Source: Montanilutibacter psychrotolerans (GTDB taxonomy: Bacteria > Pseudomonadota > Gammaproteobacteria > Xanthomonadales > Xanthomonadaceae). From it: a stretch of DNA of 64,000 nt. A program made the translations under genes and the position numbers. The stretch is taken from contig NZ_RIBS01000001.1 in NCBI RefSeq assembly GCF_003719825.1, forward strand, positions 434,001 to 498,000. The letters are read 5' to 3'. Position 1 is the first letter of the stretch. Each line of letters opens with the position of its first letter. Positions 1 to 9,487 of this stretch are shown here, piece by piece. The notes beneath the pieces were generated by a model. The model did not search any database, was not told the origin of the DNA, and was given only the letters and a program-made list of their open reading frames with translations.

Positions 1-1
1 C

Positions 2-145
2 AGCGCCGAAGTCAGTCCGCGAAGCAGCGGCGGCGAAGCTCCCCCGAACGAGCGCGCGGCATCACCGCCGGCGCGCGTCGAAGAACAACTGCGCGCGTTG
101 CTTGATGCCGAGCAACGCCGGCGCGAACGCCTTTCGGACCAGTAG
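2..145 (+). CDS. C-terminal end of an upstream eCIS gene (partial)
   Basis: An open frame enters from the left edge and stops at TAG 143-145, only eight bases before the next start. The visible 47 residues begin Ser/Gly/Pro-rich and end in a charged helix (ARVEEQLRALLDAEQRRRER). The tight spacing to the hub gene suggests membership in the same operon. In related loci the gene in front of the hub is a tube-adaptor/LysM protein or a small linker, but nothing in this fragment identifies it. Confidence 0.5.
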   Translation, partial: SAEVSPRSSGGEAPPNERAASPPARVEEQLRALLDAEQRRRERLSDQ

Positions 146-153
146 GAAGCGCC

Positions 154-1245
154 ATGCCCGACGGTTCCGCCAGCCAGGATGCGATCTACCGTGCACGCCC
201 GACACTGCGCTTCGGCGGGCAGTTCGACGAGCGCGCGGGCAACCTCGTGCAACGCATGGTGATGGACGAATCCGAAGGCGGATTGCGCGCGCTGGAACTG
301 GTTCTCTCCAACTGGGCAAGCACCACTGACGGCAGCGCCGAACTCGCGTTCGATCAAAGCCGGAATGTCCGGCTGGGTGGTCCGATCGAAGTGTTCGGCG
401 GTGAAGTGGCGCGGCCCTGCGAGCTGTTCCGCGGCCACATCACCGCCATCGAAACGATCCTCGAGCGCGGCAAGCCGCCGGAGCTGCGCCTGTGCGCCGA
501 AGACGCGCTGCTGTCCGCGCGTTTGGCGCGCCGCAGCCGCGTGTTCACCGACCAGGCGCCGTCGGCGGTCGTTCGCGCACTGTGCGGTGACCTCGGACTG
601 ACGCCGGTGCTGAGCGGGCTGGATGCGCCGACGGCCAGTTGGGCACAGATCGACGAAACCGACCTGGCGTTCCTGCGTCGCCTGCTGGCGCGCTTCGACG
701 CCGATGCGCAGGTGGTTGGCACCGATCTGCACGTGTCGCCGCGCGCCGATGTGCAGCGCGCGCAGATCAGCATCGATGCCGAACACGACCTGCGCGCCAT
801 CCGGGTCTGTGCGGATCTGGCCGAGCAGGCCACCGCGGTCGTCGTGCGTGGCTGGGATCCATCCAGCGGTCGTGCCGTCAAGGCCCAGGCCAGTGCGATC
901 AGCAATGCCGGCCCGGGGGAGGGGCGCGACGGCGCGGGCCTGCTGCGCGATGCGTTCGGCGATCGCCCCGACAACCTTGGCCACCTGGCCGTGTCGCAAC
1001 AGGAAGAAGCGCAAGCACTCGCGGAGGCCGCGTTCGACCGGCGCGCACGACGCTTCGTTCGCGCCGTCGGCGTCACCGAAGGCAATCCCAACCTGCGGGT
1101 CGGCGTTCGTCTGGTGATGCGTGGCCTGGGTGCGCGTTTCGACAACGAGTACTACGTGGTGCGCACGCGCCATTGCTACGACACGCAGCAGGGATACAGC
1201 ACCGAATTCTGCGCCGAGTGCGCCTACCTCGGAGGCAGCCAGTGA
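154..1245 (+). CDS. Phage late control D / VgrG-N-like baseplate hub protein
   Basis: This 363-aa protein resembles the gpD/gp27-type hub of contractile tails, which forms the ring joining tube and spike in the baseplate. Visible support is an N-terminal beta-rich half (about residues 15-110), a segment rich in FRG and LCAEDALL-type turns typical of these hubs, and a C-terminal part ending in NEYYVVRTRH, like the closing strand of late control D proteins. It starts at ATG 154, eight bases after the preceding stop. Its TGA shares one base with the ATG of the gpV-like spike gene (TGATG), which suggests translational coupling. The gpD-gpV order is standard for eCIS and phage tails. Family assignment is from sequence character, without a profile search. 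Confidence 0.8.
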   Translation: MPDGSASQDAIYRARPTLRFGGQFDERAGNLVQRMVMDESEGGLRALELVLSNWASTTDGSAELAFDQSRNVRLGGPIEVFGGEVARPCELFRGHITAIETILERGKPPELRLCAEDALLSARLARRSRVFTDQAPSAVVRALCGDLGLTPVLSGLDAPTASWAQIDETDLAFLRRLLARFDADAQVVGTDLHVSPRADVQRAQISIDAEHDLRAIRVCADLAEQATAVVVRGWDPSSGRAVKAQASAISNAGPGEGRDGAGLLRDAFGDRPDNLGHLAVSQQEEAQALAEAAFDRRARRFVRAVGVTEGNPNLRVGVRLVMRGLGARFDNEYYVVRTRHCYDTQQGYSTEFCAECAYLGGSQ

Positions 1246-1943
1246 TGGACGGAAGCCCGCATTTCGCGCCGCTCCTCGGTCGTCCGCAAGGCTGGCTGCA
1301 CGCCGCGCACCTGGCGGTGGTGGTCGCCATCGACGACCCGCTGTCTCTGGCGCGCGTTCAAGTGCGGCTGGTGGGCTGCGACGACAGCGACCGCCAGGAC
1401 GCCGCGCTGTGGGCGCGCGTGGTGTGTCCGTTCGCGGGGAAAGACCGCGGCGCGTTCCTGATTCCGGATGTCGGCGACGAGGTGCTGGTGGTGTTCCACA
1501 ACGGCGATCCGTCGTATCCGCTGGTCCTGGGCGGACTGTGGAATGGCGATTCCAGCGCGCCGGCGCAGATCGAAGGCGGTGCGAACCGCTACAAGCGCAT
1601 CCAGTCGCGCAACGGCGTGATCGTGACGCTCGACGACCAGCAGGGCCAGGAAGCGTTCCTGGTCGAAACACCGGGCGGGCAGAAGCTCACGCTCAAGGAC
1701 GGCCCGGGCTCGATCACCGTCGAGGACAGCAACGGCAACTCGATCAAGCTCGAAACCCAGGGCATCACGGTGACGGCGGCGGCGACAGTCAAGGTGCAGG
1801 CGGCGAAGGTCGAGGTGTCGGCGGGCATGGTCCAGGTCGACAGCGCGATGGCGAAGTTCTCCGGCGTCGTCCAATGCCAGACCCTTATCGCGACTTCGGT
1901 CGTGTCCTCCAGCTACACGCCCGGTGCGGGCAACGTCTGGTGA
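1245..1943 (+). CDS. gpV/gp5-like baseplate spike protein
   Basis: This 232-aa protein is a Phage_base_V/VgrG-like spike. An OB-fold region covers about residues 20-100, with the diagnostic stretch LIPDVGDEVLVVF and then VLGGLWNG. A C-terminal beta-helix-like run follows in which short Ile/Val strands alternate with Gly/Asn/Lys (SITVEDSNGNSIKLET, ITVTAAATVKVQAAKVEV). Such proteins trimerise into the needle below the hub. The start overlaps the hub stop. It is shorter than full VgrG because the gp27-like part is the separate upstream gene, as in eCIS. A PAAR tip gene is not visible downstream. Confidence 0.85.
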   Translation: MDGSPHFAPLLGRPQGWLHAAHLAVVVAIDDPLSLARVQVRLVGCDDSDRQDAALWARVVCPFAGKDRGAFLIPDVGDEVLVVFHNGDPSYPLVLGGLWNGDSSAPAQIEGGANRYKRIQSRNGVIVTLDDQQGQEAFLVETPGGQKLTLKDGPGSITVEDSNGNSIKLETQGITVTAAATVKVQAAKVEVSAGMVQVDSAMAKFSGVVQCQTLIATSVVSSSYTPGAGNVW

Positions 1944-1950
1944 GGTCGCG

Positions 1951-3552
1951 ATGAACCACCACCATGCCATCACCGTCGCCGCGCCGCGCAACCTCGCGCC
2001 GCCGCACAGCGGCCGCTCCGCGCCATGGCTGCTGCAGCGCGACGACGACGACTTCATCGCCGCGGTCATGGCCGAACTGGGCAGCGTGCCGGGTCGGCAG
2101 AAGCTGCAGGCCAGCCGCGCCGCCGAGCGGGATGGACTGCAGCAGCTCAAGCTGTTCCAGCCCGTGCAGCGACGCTTCCATGTCGCATTGATCGAAGCCT
2201 GGTGCGAGACCGCCGGGCAGCCGCGCATCGATCCGCAGCGCGTGGACGCGGCCGGACTGGTCCTGCGACGTGTGCGCGACCGCAACGGCACGCGCGTGCT
2301 CGAAGGCTGGATGCGTGCCGACGGTGTGGTGCGTGGCTGGCTGCCGATCGAGCAACTCGGCGACGAAAGTGCTGATCCAGCCCCTGCGGTGCGCATGGCC
2401 AGGCGCGACACCGGCGTCGTGCAGATCGACCGGGCGCTGCGCCGGCTTGCGGGCAACGACCCCAACACCGCGCTGCAGGAGGACGTCTCGCCGATGTTCC
2501 TCGCGCCGCCCGAGGTGTGTTCGCGGGCGGCCCAGACGCTGTACTACGGCGTGGTGCCCACCGCGAGCAGCGAGCTTGCGCAGGCCGCGCCGGACCTGGC
2601 CGAAACGTTCGCCGGCTTCGAGGCGGACAGCGATGCGTTCCGCGCGCACCTGGTGCAGCCGCTCAAGGGCATGGCGTTCGATTTCCCGGCCCCGCCGCTG
2701 GTGGGGCGTCGCTTCGACCAGTCGTGGCTGGCGCAGCTGCTGAAAGCGCGTGTCGATACCGACGAGCATCGCTTCCTGCAGTTGCTGCGCCAGGTCGCGG
2801 TGGAATTCGATGCCTTCGGCGGAAGCCCGTCGGCAAGCGCGGTGCTGTCCGAACTCGCCCAGGTGCGGCTGCGCTACGCGCTGCGCAACGGCGAAGGCGA
2901 GGCAAGTCGCCGGACCATCGATGCCGCCGAGTTCCTGCACGCGGCGACCTTGCTGTTGCTGGACGGCGAGAGCGGCTTGCTGGAACTGCCCGAGAGCTGG
3001 CCGGAGCTGCCTGTCGCGCACCGCCAGCGTCTGCACCAGGCGATGTCCGGCGCGATGCGCGCGCGCTTCGCCAGCGTGAAAGGACGCAGCGGCCGGTTCG
3101 ACGAGCCCGGTGCGCGCTACGTGCTGCGTGCGTTCGTGCGCCTCAAGGCCGAAGGAAAATGCCCCGCCCGGACCAGCTGGAGCGATTACACCGAGCCGTT
3201 CGTGATCGCGCCCTGGTACGAGGGCGCCGGCGACCCGGTGCAGGTCGCGCTGCCGGACCTGTCCAACCGCGCGGTGCTGCGCGCGCTCAAGCCGAACGTG
3301 TCGTTCCTGGTGCCGCCGTCGCTGCAAGGGCTGCTGGCAGGCGATCCAGAGAAGCTCGGCAAGGGCCAGGGACAACTGGACCCGTCGCTGACACTGGGCT
3401 GGATCTGCAGCTTCAGCATCCCGGTGATCACGTTGTGCGCGTTCATCGTGCTCAACATCTTCCTCGGCCTGTTCGACCTGATCTTCCGCTGGATGATGTT
3501 CATCAAGATCTGCATCCCCTTCCCGAAGTTGAAGCCGGGAGGTGAGCCGTGA
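1951..3552 (+). CDS. Unrecognised eCIS baseplate-region protein with C-terminal membrane segment
   Basis: This 533-aa protein lies between the spike and gp25 genes, so a baseplate-associated role is inferred from position. I do not recognise the family. The first 480 residues are soluble-looking and helix-rich. At about residues 485-520 there is a strongly hydrophobic stretch (SFSIPVITLCAFIVLNIFLG, then LFDLIFRWMMFIKI) followed by a short Pro/Lys tail, which looks like one or two membrane helices. ATG 1951 is chosen over an in-frame ATG at 1924, because 1924 lies inside the spike gene and 1951 follows a GAGG. The 3' end overlaps the GTG start of gp25 (GTGA). The segment could anchor the particle to a membrane or be a buried structural helix. 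Confidence 0.75.
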   Translation: MNHHHAITVAAPRNLAPPHSGRSAPWLLQRDDDDFIAAVMAELGSVPGRQKLQASRAAERDGLQQLKLFQPVQRRFHVALIEAWCETAGQPRIDPQRVDAAGLVLRRVRDRNGTRVLEGWMRADGVVRGWLPIEQLGDESADPAPAVRMARRDTGVVQIDRALRRLAGNDPNTALQEDVSPMFLAPPEVCSRAAQTLYYGVVPTASSELAQAAPDLAETFAGFEADSDAFRAHLVQPLKGMAFDFPAPPLVGRRFDQSWLAQLLKARVDTDEHRFLQLLRQVAVEFDAFGGSPSASAVLSELAQVRLRYALRNGEGEASRRTIDAAEFLHAATLLLLDGESGLLELPESWPELPVAHRQRLHQAMSGAMRARFASVKGRSGRFDEPGARYVLRAFVRLKAEGKCPARTSWSDYTEPFVIAPWYEGAGDPVQVALPDLSNRAVLRALKPNVSFLVPPSLQGLLAGDPEKLGKGQGQLDPSLTLGWICSFSIPVITLCAFIVLNIFLGLFDLIFRWMMFIKICIPFPKLKPGGEP

Positions 3553-3941
3553 ACGCGCTTCCGCGTCCGCTGCTGGGCTGGCCATTGCTGCCGCTGCCCG
3601 ATGAGCATGGCCGCCTGCAGTGGCCGGGCCTCGAGGCTAGTGTTCGCGAGCTGGTGCGCGTGGTGCTGAGCACGCGCCCGGGCGAGCAGCTGATGCGTCC
3701 GGACTTCGGCGCAGGCGTCGAACTGTTGCTGCACGAACCGGACACGCTGGCCACGCGGCGCAGCATCCGCGATTGCGTGCACGAATCGCTGGAGCGCTGG
3801 GAGCGTCGGATCCTGATCGACCGGGTCGATGTGCGCGAGGTCGAGGGGCAACCCGGTCACCTGCGCGTCGAGATCGCCTACCGGCTGGCCCGTAACGGTG
3901 CGGCGGCGCAGATGGCGCTGACCGTGCAACTGGAGGGATGA
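3549..3941 (+). CDS. GPW/gp25 family baseplate protein
   Basis: This 130-aa protein matches the gp25-like wedge of contractile tails, a lysozyme-like fold that initiates sheath polymerisation. Typical features are the motif STRPGEQLMRPDFGAG at about residues 38-53, followed by two helices and the segment RILIDRVDVREVEG. Length is normal for the family. The start is GTG 3549 overlapping the upstream stop (GTGA), and the end overlaps the ATG of the J-like gene (ATGA). Both junctions suggest coupled translation. Identification is by the conserved motif and the gp25-then-J order. Confidence 0.9.
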   Translation: MNALPRPLLGWPLLPLPDEHGRLQWPGLEASVRELVRVVLSTRPGEQLMRPDFGAGVELLLHEPDTLATRRSIRDCVHESLERWERRILIDRVDVREVEGQPGHLRVEIAYRLARNGAAAQMALTVQLEG

Positions 3942-6253
3942 GCGTGCCTATCGTCACCCCGAGTCTGGATGACCGCCGCTTCGACGATCTCGTCGAGGAA
4001 CTGATCGCCCGTATCCCGGCGCACACGCCGGAATGGACCAACCCGCGGCTGGGCGACCCCGGCCGGACGCTCGTCGAGTTGTTCGCGTGGCTGGGCGATA
4101 CGTTGTTGTACCGCGCCAACCTGATCCCGGAACGGCAGCGGCTGGTGTTCCTCAAGCTGCTGGGCCAGCAACTGCGTGCGGCGCGTCCGGCGCGCGCGGT
4201 GGTGGGGCTGTCGTTCGCGCAGGAAGACATCGCGTTCGCGACCCATCTCGCGCCGGGGGCGCGCGTCGCCGGGCCCGTGCCGTTCGAGACGTTGGCCGAG
4301 TCGACGGTGCTGCCCGTCACCGCCGAGGCGTACTGCAAGCGCCTGCTGGATGCCGCCGAAAGCGCGCGCATGGCGACCGTGCTGCAAGGACTGGCCAACA
4401 TTCACCGGCTGACCGGCGCGCCACGTGGTTACGAAGCGTCCCCGGTGTTCGACGGTGGGCGTGCGTTGAGCGAGGGCATCGACGTGTTTGCCGCCAGCGC
4501 CGACCGCGCGCTGTGGCTGGCGCTGTTCGCTCCCAAGGCGCCGTCGGGCACCACGCAGGCGGACTTCAACGTCACCGTCCGCAAGGCGCTGGGGGGCGGC
4601 GACAGCCGCGTGCCGGAGCTGCTGTCGATTGGCGTGGTGCCGGCGCTCAGCGTCCCGGCCGCGTTCGAGGACGCCGGGCCGCGCGCACGCGTGCCGGTGC
4701 TGTGGGAGATCGCCACGCACGGCCGCGGCAGCCAGGACGTCGACTACCTCACCCTCGATCCCTTGCCCGGGTCGGATACCACCGCCGGCCTGACCCGCTC
4801 GGGCGTGTTGCGCCTGCAACTGCCCGACGAGCGCCAGATCGCGGTGCCCAGCAACGACGTGCTGGCCAACCCGCGTGCCGGTGTCGGCGACACGCCGCCC
4901 AGGCTGGACGATGCCGAGAAAGCCGCGCGCCTGGTGGCCTGGCTGCGCGTGCGACCGGTGCCCGGCGAGCCGGACGTGAAGCTGCGACTGTCGTGGATCG
5001 GCATCAACGCCGTCGAAGTCGACCAGCGCGTCACGCTCGGGGGCCGCGTGCTCGGCGTGTCCAACGGCGGCGCCGACCAGGAATTCCGGCTGCCGCAGGG
5101 CTCGGTCGATGGCGACGCGCTGCAGGTGCAGGTCGAGGAGCCCGGACAGGGCTACCGGGTCTGGCAGCGTGTCGACGACCTGGCGGCGATCAGCAGCGAT
5201 CCCCAGGCCGCGCGCATGGCCGCGGCGTTCGAACTGGATGCCGAGGCCGGCACGTTGCGGTTTGGCGACGGCGTGCGCGGACGCGCGCCCGAAGCGCAGA
5301 TGCGCGTGCGGCTGGCGAGCGGCCGCTTCGGCGGCGGACGGGCCGGCAACCTGCCGGCAGGCACCTTGGCCGAACTGGCGGCGCAACGCGTCGAGGGCGG
5401 CAAGGCGCCGCCGCTGAAGATCCACCAGCCATTGGCGACCGAGGGCGGCGAAGACGCCGAGACGATCGCCGAGGCCGAAAAGCGCATCCCGCAACTGCTG
5501 CGTCACCGCGAACGCGCGGTGACCACCGAGGACTATCGCCGGCTGGCGTTCGAGACGCCGGGGCTGCAGGTCGGGCGGGTCGAACTGTTGCCCCGCTTCA
5601 AACCGCGCGACCGTCGCTTCGAGGTGCCGGGCGTGGTCACCGTGATGGCGTTGCCGTCGCAGGCGTTGTCGCTGTCTGCTGCCACGCCTGCCGGCGCGGC
5701 GAATCCGCGGCCCGATCGCCCGTTCATCGAAGCACTGCATGCCCATCTGTCGGAACGCGTGCCGCTGACCACCGAACTGTATGTGATCGGTTGCGAATAC
5801 GTGGCGCTGGGGTTGGCGATCGGCATCTCCATCGTCGACGGGCACGGCCGCGACAAGGTGCTGCACGACGTGCGCGAAGCGCTCCGGCGCCTGCTGTGGC
5901 CGCTGCCGCCCGGCGGTGGCGAGGGCCGCGGCTGGCCATTGGGACGCGCCGTTCGCGATCGCGAGCTGGAGGTCGAGATCTCACGCGTCGCCGGTGTTCG
6001 CGAGGTCAGCGGCGTGCGTCTGTTCGAGCGCGCGCCGTTGCCCGGCGGAGACGACTGGCGGCTGGTCACGGTGATTCCGCGCGACGCCAGCCAGAACCTG
6101 ACGCTTGCCGCCTGGCAGTTGCCGGAACTGCTGTCGGTGGTGGTCATCGATACCGGCAGTGGCGGCGTGTTGCCCGACAACCTGCGCGCGCTGCCCAATC
6201 CGTTCGCCGACGCGCAGGCGGTTGCCGTGCCCGTGGTGCCCGAGGTCTGCTGA
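3938..6253 (+). CDS. Baseplate J-like putative baseplate assembly protein
   Basis: This 771-aa protein belongs to the J/gp6-like group often named 'putative baseplate assembly protein'. It begins with LDDRRFDDLVEELIARIPAH, a common N-terminus of the group, and carries the late motif HRERAVTTEDYRRLAFETPG at about residues 527-546, the hallmark of J proteins. Together with gp25 it builds the baseplate wedge that senses contact and triggers contraction. The gene overlaps gp25 by ATGA and its stop overlaps the next ATG (TGATG). Confidence 0.88.
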   Translation: MSVPIVTPSLDDRRFDDLVEELIARIPAHTPEWTNPRLGDPGRTLVELFAWLGDTLLYRANLIPERQRLVFLKLLGQQLRAARPARAVVGLSFAQEDIAFATHLAPGARVAGPVPFETLAESTVLPVTAEAYCKRLLDAAESARMATVLQGLANIHRLTGAPRGYEASPVFDGGRALSEGIDVFAASADRALWLALFAPKAPSGTTQADFNVTVRKALGGGDSRVPELLSIGVVPALSVPAAFEDAGPRARVPVLWEIATHGRGSQDVDYLTLDPLPGSDTTAGLTRSGVLRLQLPDERQIAVPSNDVLANPRAGVGDTPPRLDDAEKAARLVAWLRVRPVPGEPDVKLRLSWIGINAVEVDQRVTLGGRVLGVSNGGADQEFRLPQGSVDGDALQVQVEEPGQGYRVWQRVDDLAAISSDPQAARMAAAFELDAEAGTLRFGDGVRGRAPEAQMRVRLASGRFGGGRAGNLPAGTLAELAAQRVEGGKAPPLKIHQPLATEGGEDAETIAEAEKRIPQLLRHRERAVTTEDYRRLAFETPGLQVGRVELLPRFKPRDRRFEVPGVVTVMALPSQALSLSAATPAGAANPRPDRPFIEALHAHLSERVPLTTELYVIGCEYVALGLAIGISIVDGHGRDKVLHDVREALRRLLWPLPPGGGEGRGWPLGRAVRDRELEVEISRVAGVREVSGVRLFERAPLPGGDDWRLVTVIPRDASQNLTLAAWQLPELLSVVVIDTGSGGVLPDNLRALPNPFADAQAVAVPVVPEVC

Positions 6254-9084
6254 TGGACTGCAACGGCCAGCGCTTCTGGTTGCTCGCCGATGCCGGCCAC
6301 TGGCGCTGGCGCGAGCATGCGCGCTGGGATGCGGGGTGCCGCGCGCTGTGCCTGGCCAGCGAGCGCAGCCTGCCCGAACCGGCGCAGCCGGCAGCGGCGC
6401 ACGCGGCAGCCAACAGCGCGCTGGAAGTCGTGCCGCGCACCGTGGACGCCGACGACGGCGTGGCCTACTGGCATGCGGGCAGCAGCGCGGTGGTCGCGCG
6501 CAGTCACTTGCCCGGCGAGGCCGTGCGGCTGCCGTTGGCCGAGGCACCAAGCGACATCGTCGTGGGATGGGATGGTGTGCTGTACGCGATCGTGGCCGGC
6601 AGTATTCGGCTGCACGATCTGCGCGGTCGCTGGAGCGACGTCAACGTCGGCGCCGCCGGATTTGCACCCTGGCGCGCTGCGGCCGATCCCGATGGCGGCC
6701 TGTGGGTCCTGGAGCGCGCCAGTGGCCGGCTTGCGCGCCTTCGCGGCATGCCGATGACGGTCGGACCGTTCGGCGGGTACGCCGGAACCACCTTCCGGCC
6801 AGATCCGGAGAACTGCCACGAGCCCGAGCTGGAACCACTGGCCGATCCCGCGTGGCCCGCGGGCGAACGGCCGGTCGCGCTGGCGCTGCATCGCGAGCGC
6901 GGGCTTGCGCTGCTGTCGTGGGCGGACACCGACGGCCACGCGCGGTTGCGCTTCTGGGATGCGCGCACGAGTCGGCTCGGGGCGCCGTTCGATCTGGAAG
7001 GGGCGCGCTACGCGTATGCCCTGGATTTCGTCGACGAGGCCGGCCAGACCCGCGCCGTGGTGCGCATCCCCGATCGCAACGACGCACCGGCGTTCGTTGT
7101 CGACAGCGACGACGCGGATGGCGATGCGCCGGTGCCGCTGCAGCCCTGCGGCGACATCTATCCGTTGGCGGCGGAAGCCATCGAGGCGCCATTTGCGCAC
7201 CGGCTAGACGGCCCGCCTCGCTATCCGATCGCACTCGACGCGCCGGTGGCGGGCTTGCCCGCGCGTGGTGTCGAGAGCCTGCACCGGCTGTCGCTGTCCA
7301 ATCTCGCGCGGCATGGCGAAGCGCGCCATTTTCGCGACGACGGCAGCGCGCCGCACCTGATCGACAGCGGCGCGCAACAGACCGTCTGGCATCGCCTGTA
7401 CGCCGAGGCGCTGTTGCCCGCGCGCGCCGGATTCATCGCCTGGTGCGCGGCCACCACCGAGCCGCAACCGCCGGAGATCGACGACGTCGACGCCTGGCTG
7501 CCGCACCGCTTTGGCGATGTGCCCGGCGACATCGCGATCGACGCCGCGCACGCGCCGCGTGCTGCGTGGGAGTCGGCGCCGTCGGAGCTGCCGCACCATT
7601 CGGGCCTGGCGCCGTGGCCACGCGAAGCGCAACGCGCCGGGCTGTGGTCGGTGCTGGTGCAGGATTCGCGACGCCGCGTGCGGCGCCTGGTGGGACGTTA
7701 CCTGTGGCTGCGCTTGGAGTTGTTCGGCGACGGCCTCGTCGGACCGGAGATCGCGGCGATGCGTGCGTGGGGCAGCCGCTTCTCGTACCGCGACCACTAC
7801 CTGCCTCGGCTCTACCACGAAGACCACCACGGCGTGCCGGCGTTGTTGCCGGGCGAGGCGATCGCGCGGCTGGCACCGTCGCACGGCGGCACGCTCGACG
7901 ACGGTGGCACCGCCAGCGGCACGCTGCTGCAGCAGTTGCGCGATGGCGGCGTCGACGTCGGCGATGCGAACCGGATCGCGGTGATCGAGGACGGCCGGCG
8001 CTGGTTGCTGCGCGACGCCGCCAGCCAACGTGCCTGGCGTCTGCGCGCCGATGGCGACGCACCGGCCAGCACGACGGCCATCGAGGTGTACCGACCGCAG
8101 GCAACGCCGGCGGATTTCCTGGAACGGCTGCTGTGCAATTTCGAGGGCGTGTTGACCCCGCTCGAGGAACGCATCGCCAGTGCCCACCTGCTCAGCGATC
8201 CGACGACAGTGCCGGAGCCGCAGCTCGATTGGCTCGGCAGCTGGGTCGGCGTGGCGTTCGATCCCGCGTTGCCCCAGGCACGTCGTCGCGCGTGGTTGCG
8301 GCACGCGCCGCAACTCGCGCGCGATCACGGCACCCGGCGCGGCCTGGAGCTGGCGCTGGAGATCGCCAGCGATGGCGGCGTGTCCGGCGGCGAGATCGTG
8401 GTGATCGAGGACTTCCGGCTGCGCCGACTGCTGGCGACCTTGCTCGGCGTCGACCTCAACGAAGCCAACGATCCGCTGTTGCCGGGTCTGATCGTGAGCG
8501 GCAATTCGGTGGTTGGCGACACCCTGGTGCTCGGCGAGGAGGCAACGGGCGAAGAGGGCACGTTGCGTGCAGAGCTGATGGCGCTGTTCCGCAACGAAGT
8601 CGCCACGCAGGCCGAGAACGACGCCGTGCGGGAATTCCACGGCCGCCTGGCGCATCGCGCGACGGTGCTGGTGCACCAGCAGGTCAGCCCGACCGATCTG
8701 GGTCTGCTGCGGCGCATCGTCGAGCTGGAGACGCCCGCGCACACGCAGGTGCGCGTGGTCGCGGCGACATGGCCATTCCTGGTGGGCCTGGCCAGCCTGG
8801 TGGGCATCGACAGCTACCTGGGCCGGCGCCCGCCGCGGCGGCCGGCGCGCGTCGATGTGTCCACCGCCGGCGGCGGCGACTTCGTGCAGGGCAGCGCATC
8901 GCTGGACCCGCGCGTGTCGGGCGCCTCGGCGGCGGTACCGACCGATCCGCCAACTGCCGACGCGGGGGACGACATGCAGGTCCGCTCGGGCCTGTCGTTC
9001 GATCTCGACGGCAGCCGCTCGCAGGCCGCACCCGGACGCCGCATCGACAGCTACGTGTGGCGCCGCCTGCCGCCTTCTGGATAG
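6253..9084 (+). CDS. Large phage-tail protein (tail protein I-like core), eCIS baseplate
   Basis: This 943-aa protein starts with about 350 residues of beta-propeller-like sequence (repeated W/D/G-rich strands such as PDGGLWVLERASGRLARLRG). A middle part follows, then a region from about residue 620 with tail-protein features: FLERLLCNFEGVLTPLEERI, LDWLGSWVGVAFD and ARDHGTRRGLELALEI, the signature of the phage tail protein / gpI group. The C-terminus has a PKD-like strand pair (LSFDLDGSRS, then IDSYVW) and stops there. It probably links wedge to fibres. The true ATG is 6253; the frame is open upstream only as a GC-rich shadow of the J gene. Confidence 0.85.
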   Translation: MDCNGQRFWLLADAGHWRWREHARWDAGCRALCLASERSLPEPAQPAAAHAAANSALEVVPRTVDADDGVAYWHAGSSAVVARSHLPGEAVRLPLAEAPSDIVVGWDGVLYAIVAGSIRLHDLRGRWSDVNVGAAGFAPWRAAADPDGGLWVLERASGRLARLRGMPMTVGPFGGYAGTTFRPDPENCHEPELEPLADPAWPAGERPVALALHRERGLALLSWADTDGHARLRFWDARTSRLGAPFDLEGARYAYALDFVDEAGQTRAVVRIPDRNDAPAFVVDSDDADGDAPVPLQPCGDIYPLAAEAIEAPFAHRLDGPPRYPIALDAPVAGLPARGVESLHRLSLSNLARHGEARHFRDDGSAPHLIDSGAQQTVWHRLYAEALLPARAGFIAWCAATTEPQPPEIDDVDAWLPHRFGDVPGDIAIDAAHAPRAAWESAPSELPHHSGLAPWPREAQRAGLWSVLVQDSRRRVRRLVGRYLWLRLELFGDGLVGPEIAAMRAWGSRFSYRDHYLPRLYHEDHHGVPALLPGEAIARLAPSHGGTLDDGGTASGTLLQQLRDGGVDVGDANRIAVIEDGRRWLLRDAASQRAWRLRADGDAPASTTAIEVYRPQATPADFLERLLCNFEGVLTPLEERIASAHLLSDPTTVPEPQLDWLGSWVGVAFDPALPQARRRAWLRHAPQLARDHGTRRGLELALEIASDGGVSGGEIVVIEDFRLRRLLATLLGVDLNEANDPLLPGLIVSGNSVVGDTLVLGEEATGEEGTLRAELMALFRNEVATQAENDAVREFHGRLAHRATVLVHQQVSPTDLGLLRRIVELETPAHTQVRVVAATWPFLVGLASLVGIDSYLGRRPPRRPARVDVSTAGGGDFVQGSASLDPRVSGASAAVPTDPPTADAGDDMQVRSGLSFDLDGSRSQAAPGRRIDSYVWRRLPPSG

Positions 9085-9160
9085 CCACGCACACGGCGCA
9101 TCCCTTCCTTCGATCCCACCACACGCCACACCAACCCGTTGCCGCCAGCAGGAGAACGAC

Positions 9161-9478
9161 ATGGCCGAATTCATCATCAACGAGCCCGTCAAGACCGAGG
9201 CCCCGAACGTCGAGGTCACCATCACCGAGGCCAACACGCTGCCGCCTGGCCGCCATCGCTTCCGACTGGTGGTGGTCGACGATGCCGGCAACGAATCGCA
9301 GCCGGACGAGGTGGACGTGATCGTCGCCGACCAGGATGCGCCGACCGCGGTGCTGGACGCACCGGGCTCGGTCCCGACTGGCCGCAGCTTCGGTCTCGAC
9401 GGCAAGAGGTCGTTCGATGCCGGCGGTGGCCAGGTGGTCACCTGGCTGTGGACCTACCTCGGTCCGAGCCAGCGCTGA
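9161..9478 (+). CDS. Small Ig/PKD-like tail-accessory protein
   Basis: This 105-aa protein has an N-terminal half with one Ig-like strand set (TITEANTLPPGRHRFRLVVV, then SQPDEVDVIVAD) and a C-terminal half with a truncated PKD-like motif (RSFGLDGKRSFDAGG, VVTWLWTYLG). The C-terminal half resembles the last 40 residues of the preceding 943-aa protein. The N-terminal half resembles the N-terminus of the next gene. ATG 9161 follows a GGAG. It has no signal peptide or membrane segment. It is probably a fibre or decoration component; function is inferred from position. Confidence 0.75.
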   Translation: MAEFIINEPVKTEAPNVEVTITEANTLPPGRHRFRLVVVDDAGNESQPDEVDVIVADQDAPTAVLDAPGSVPTGRSFGLDGKRSFDAGGGQVVTWLWTYLGPSQR

Positions 9479-9487
9479 GCCACGCGC

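Noticed and set aside
354-1145. Long open frames on the minus strand across the eCIS and core genes
   Set aside because: They are shadows in very high GC sequence, with Arg/Ala/Pro-rich products and no ribosome sites, opposite well-recognised genes.
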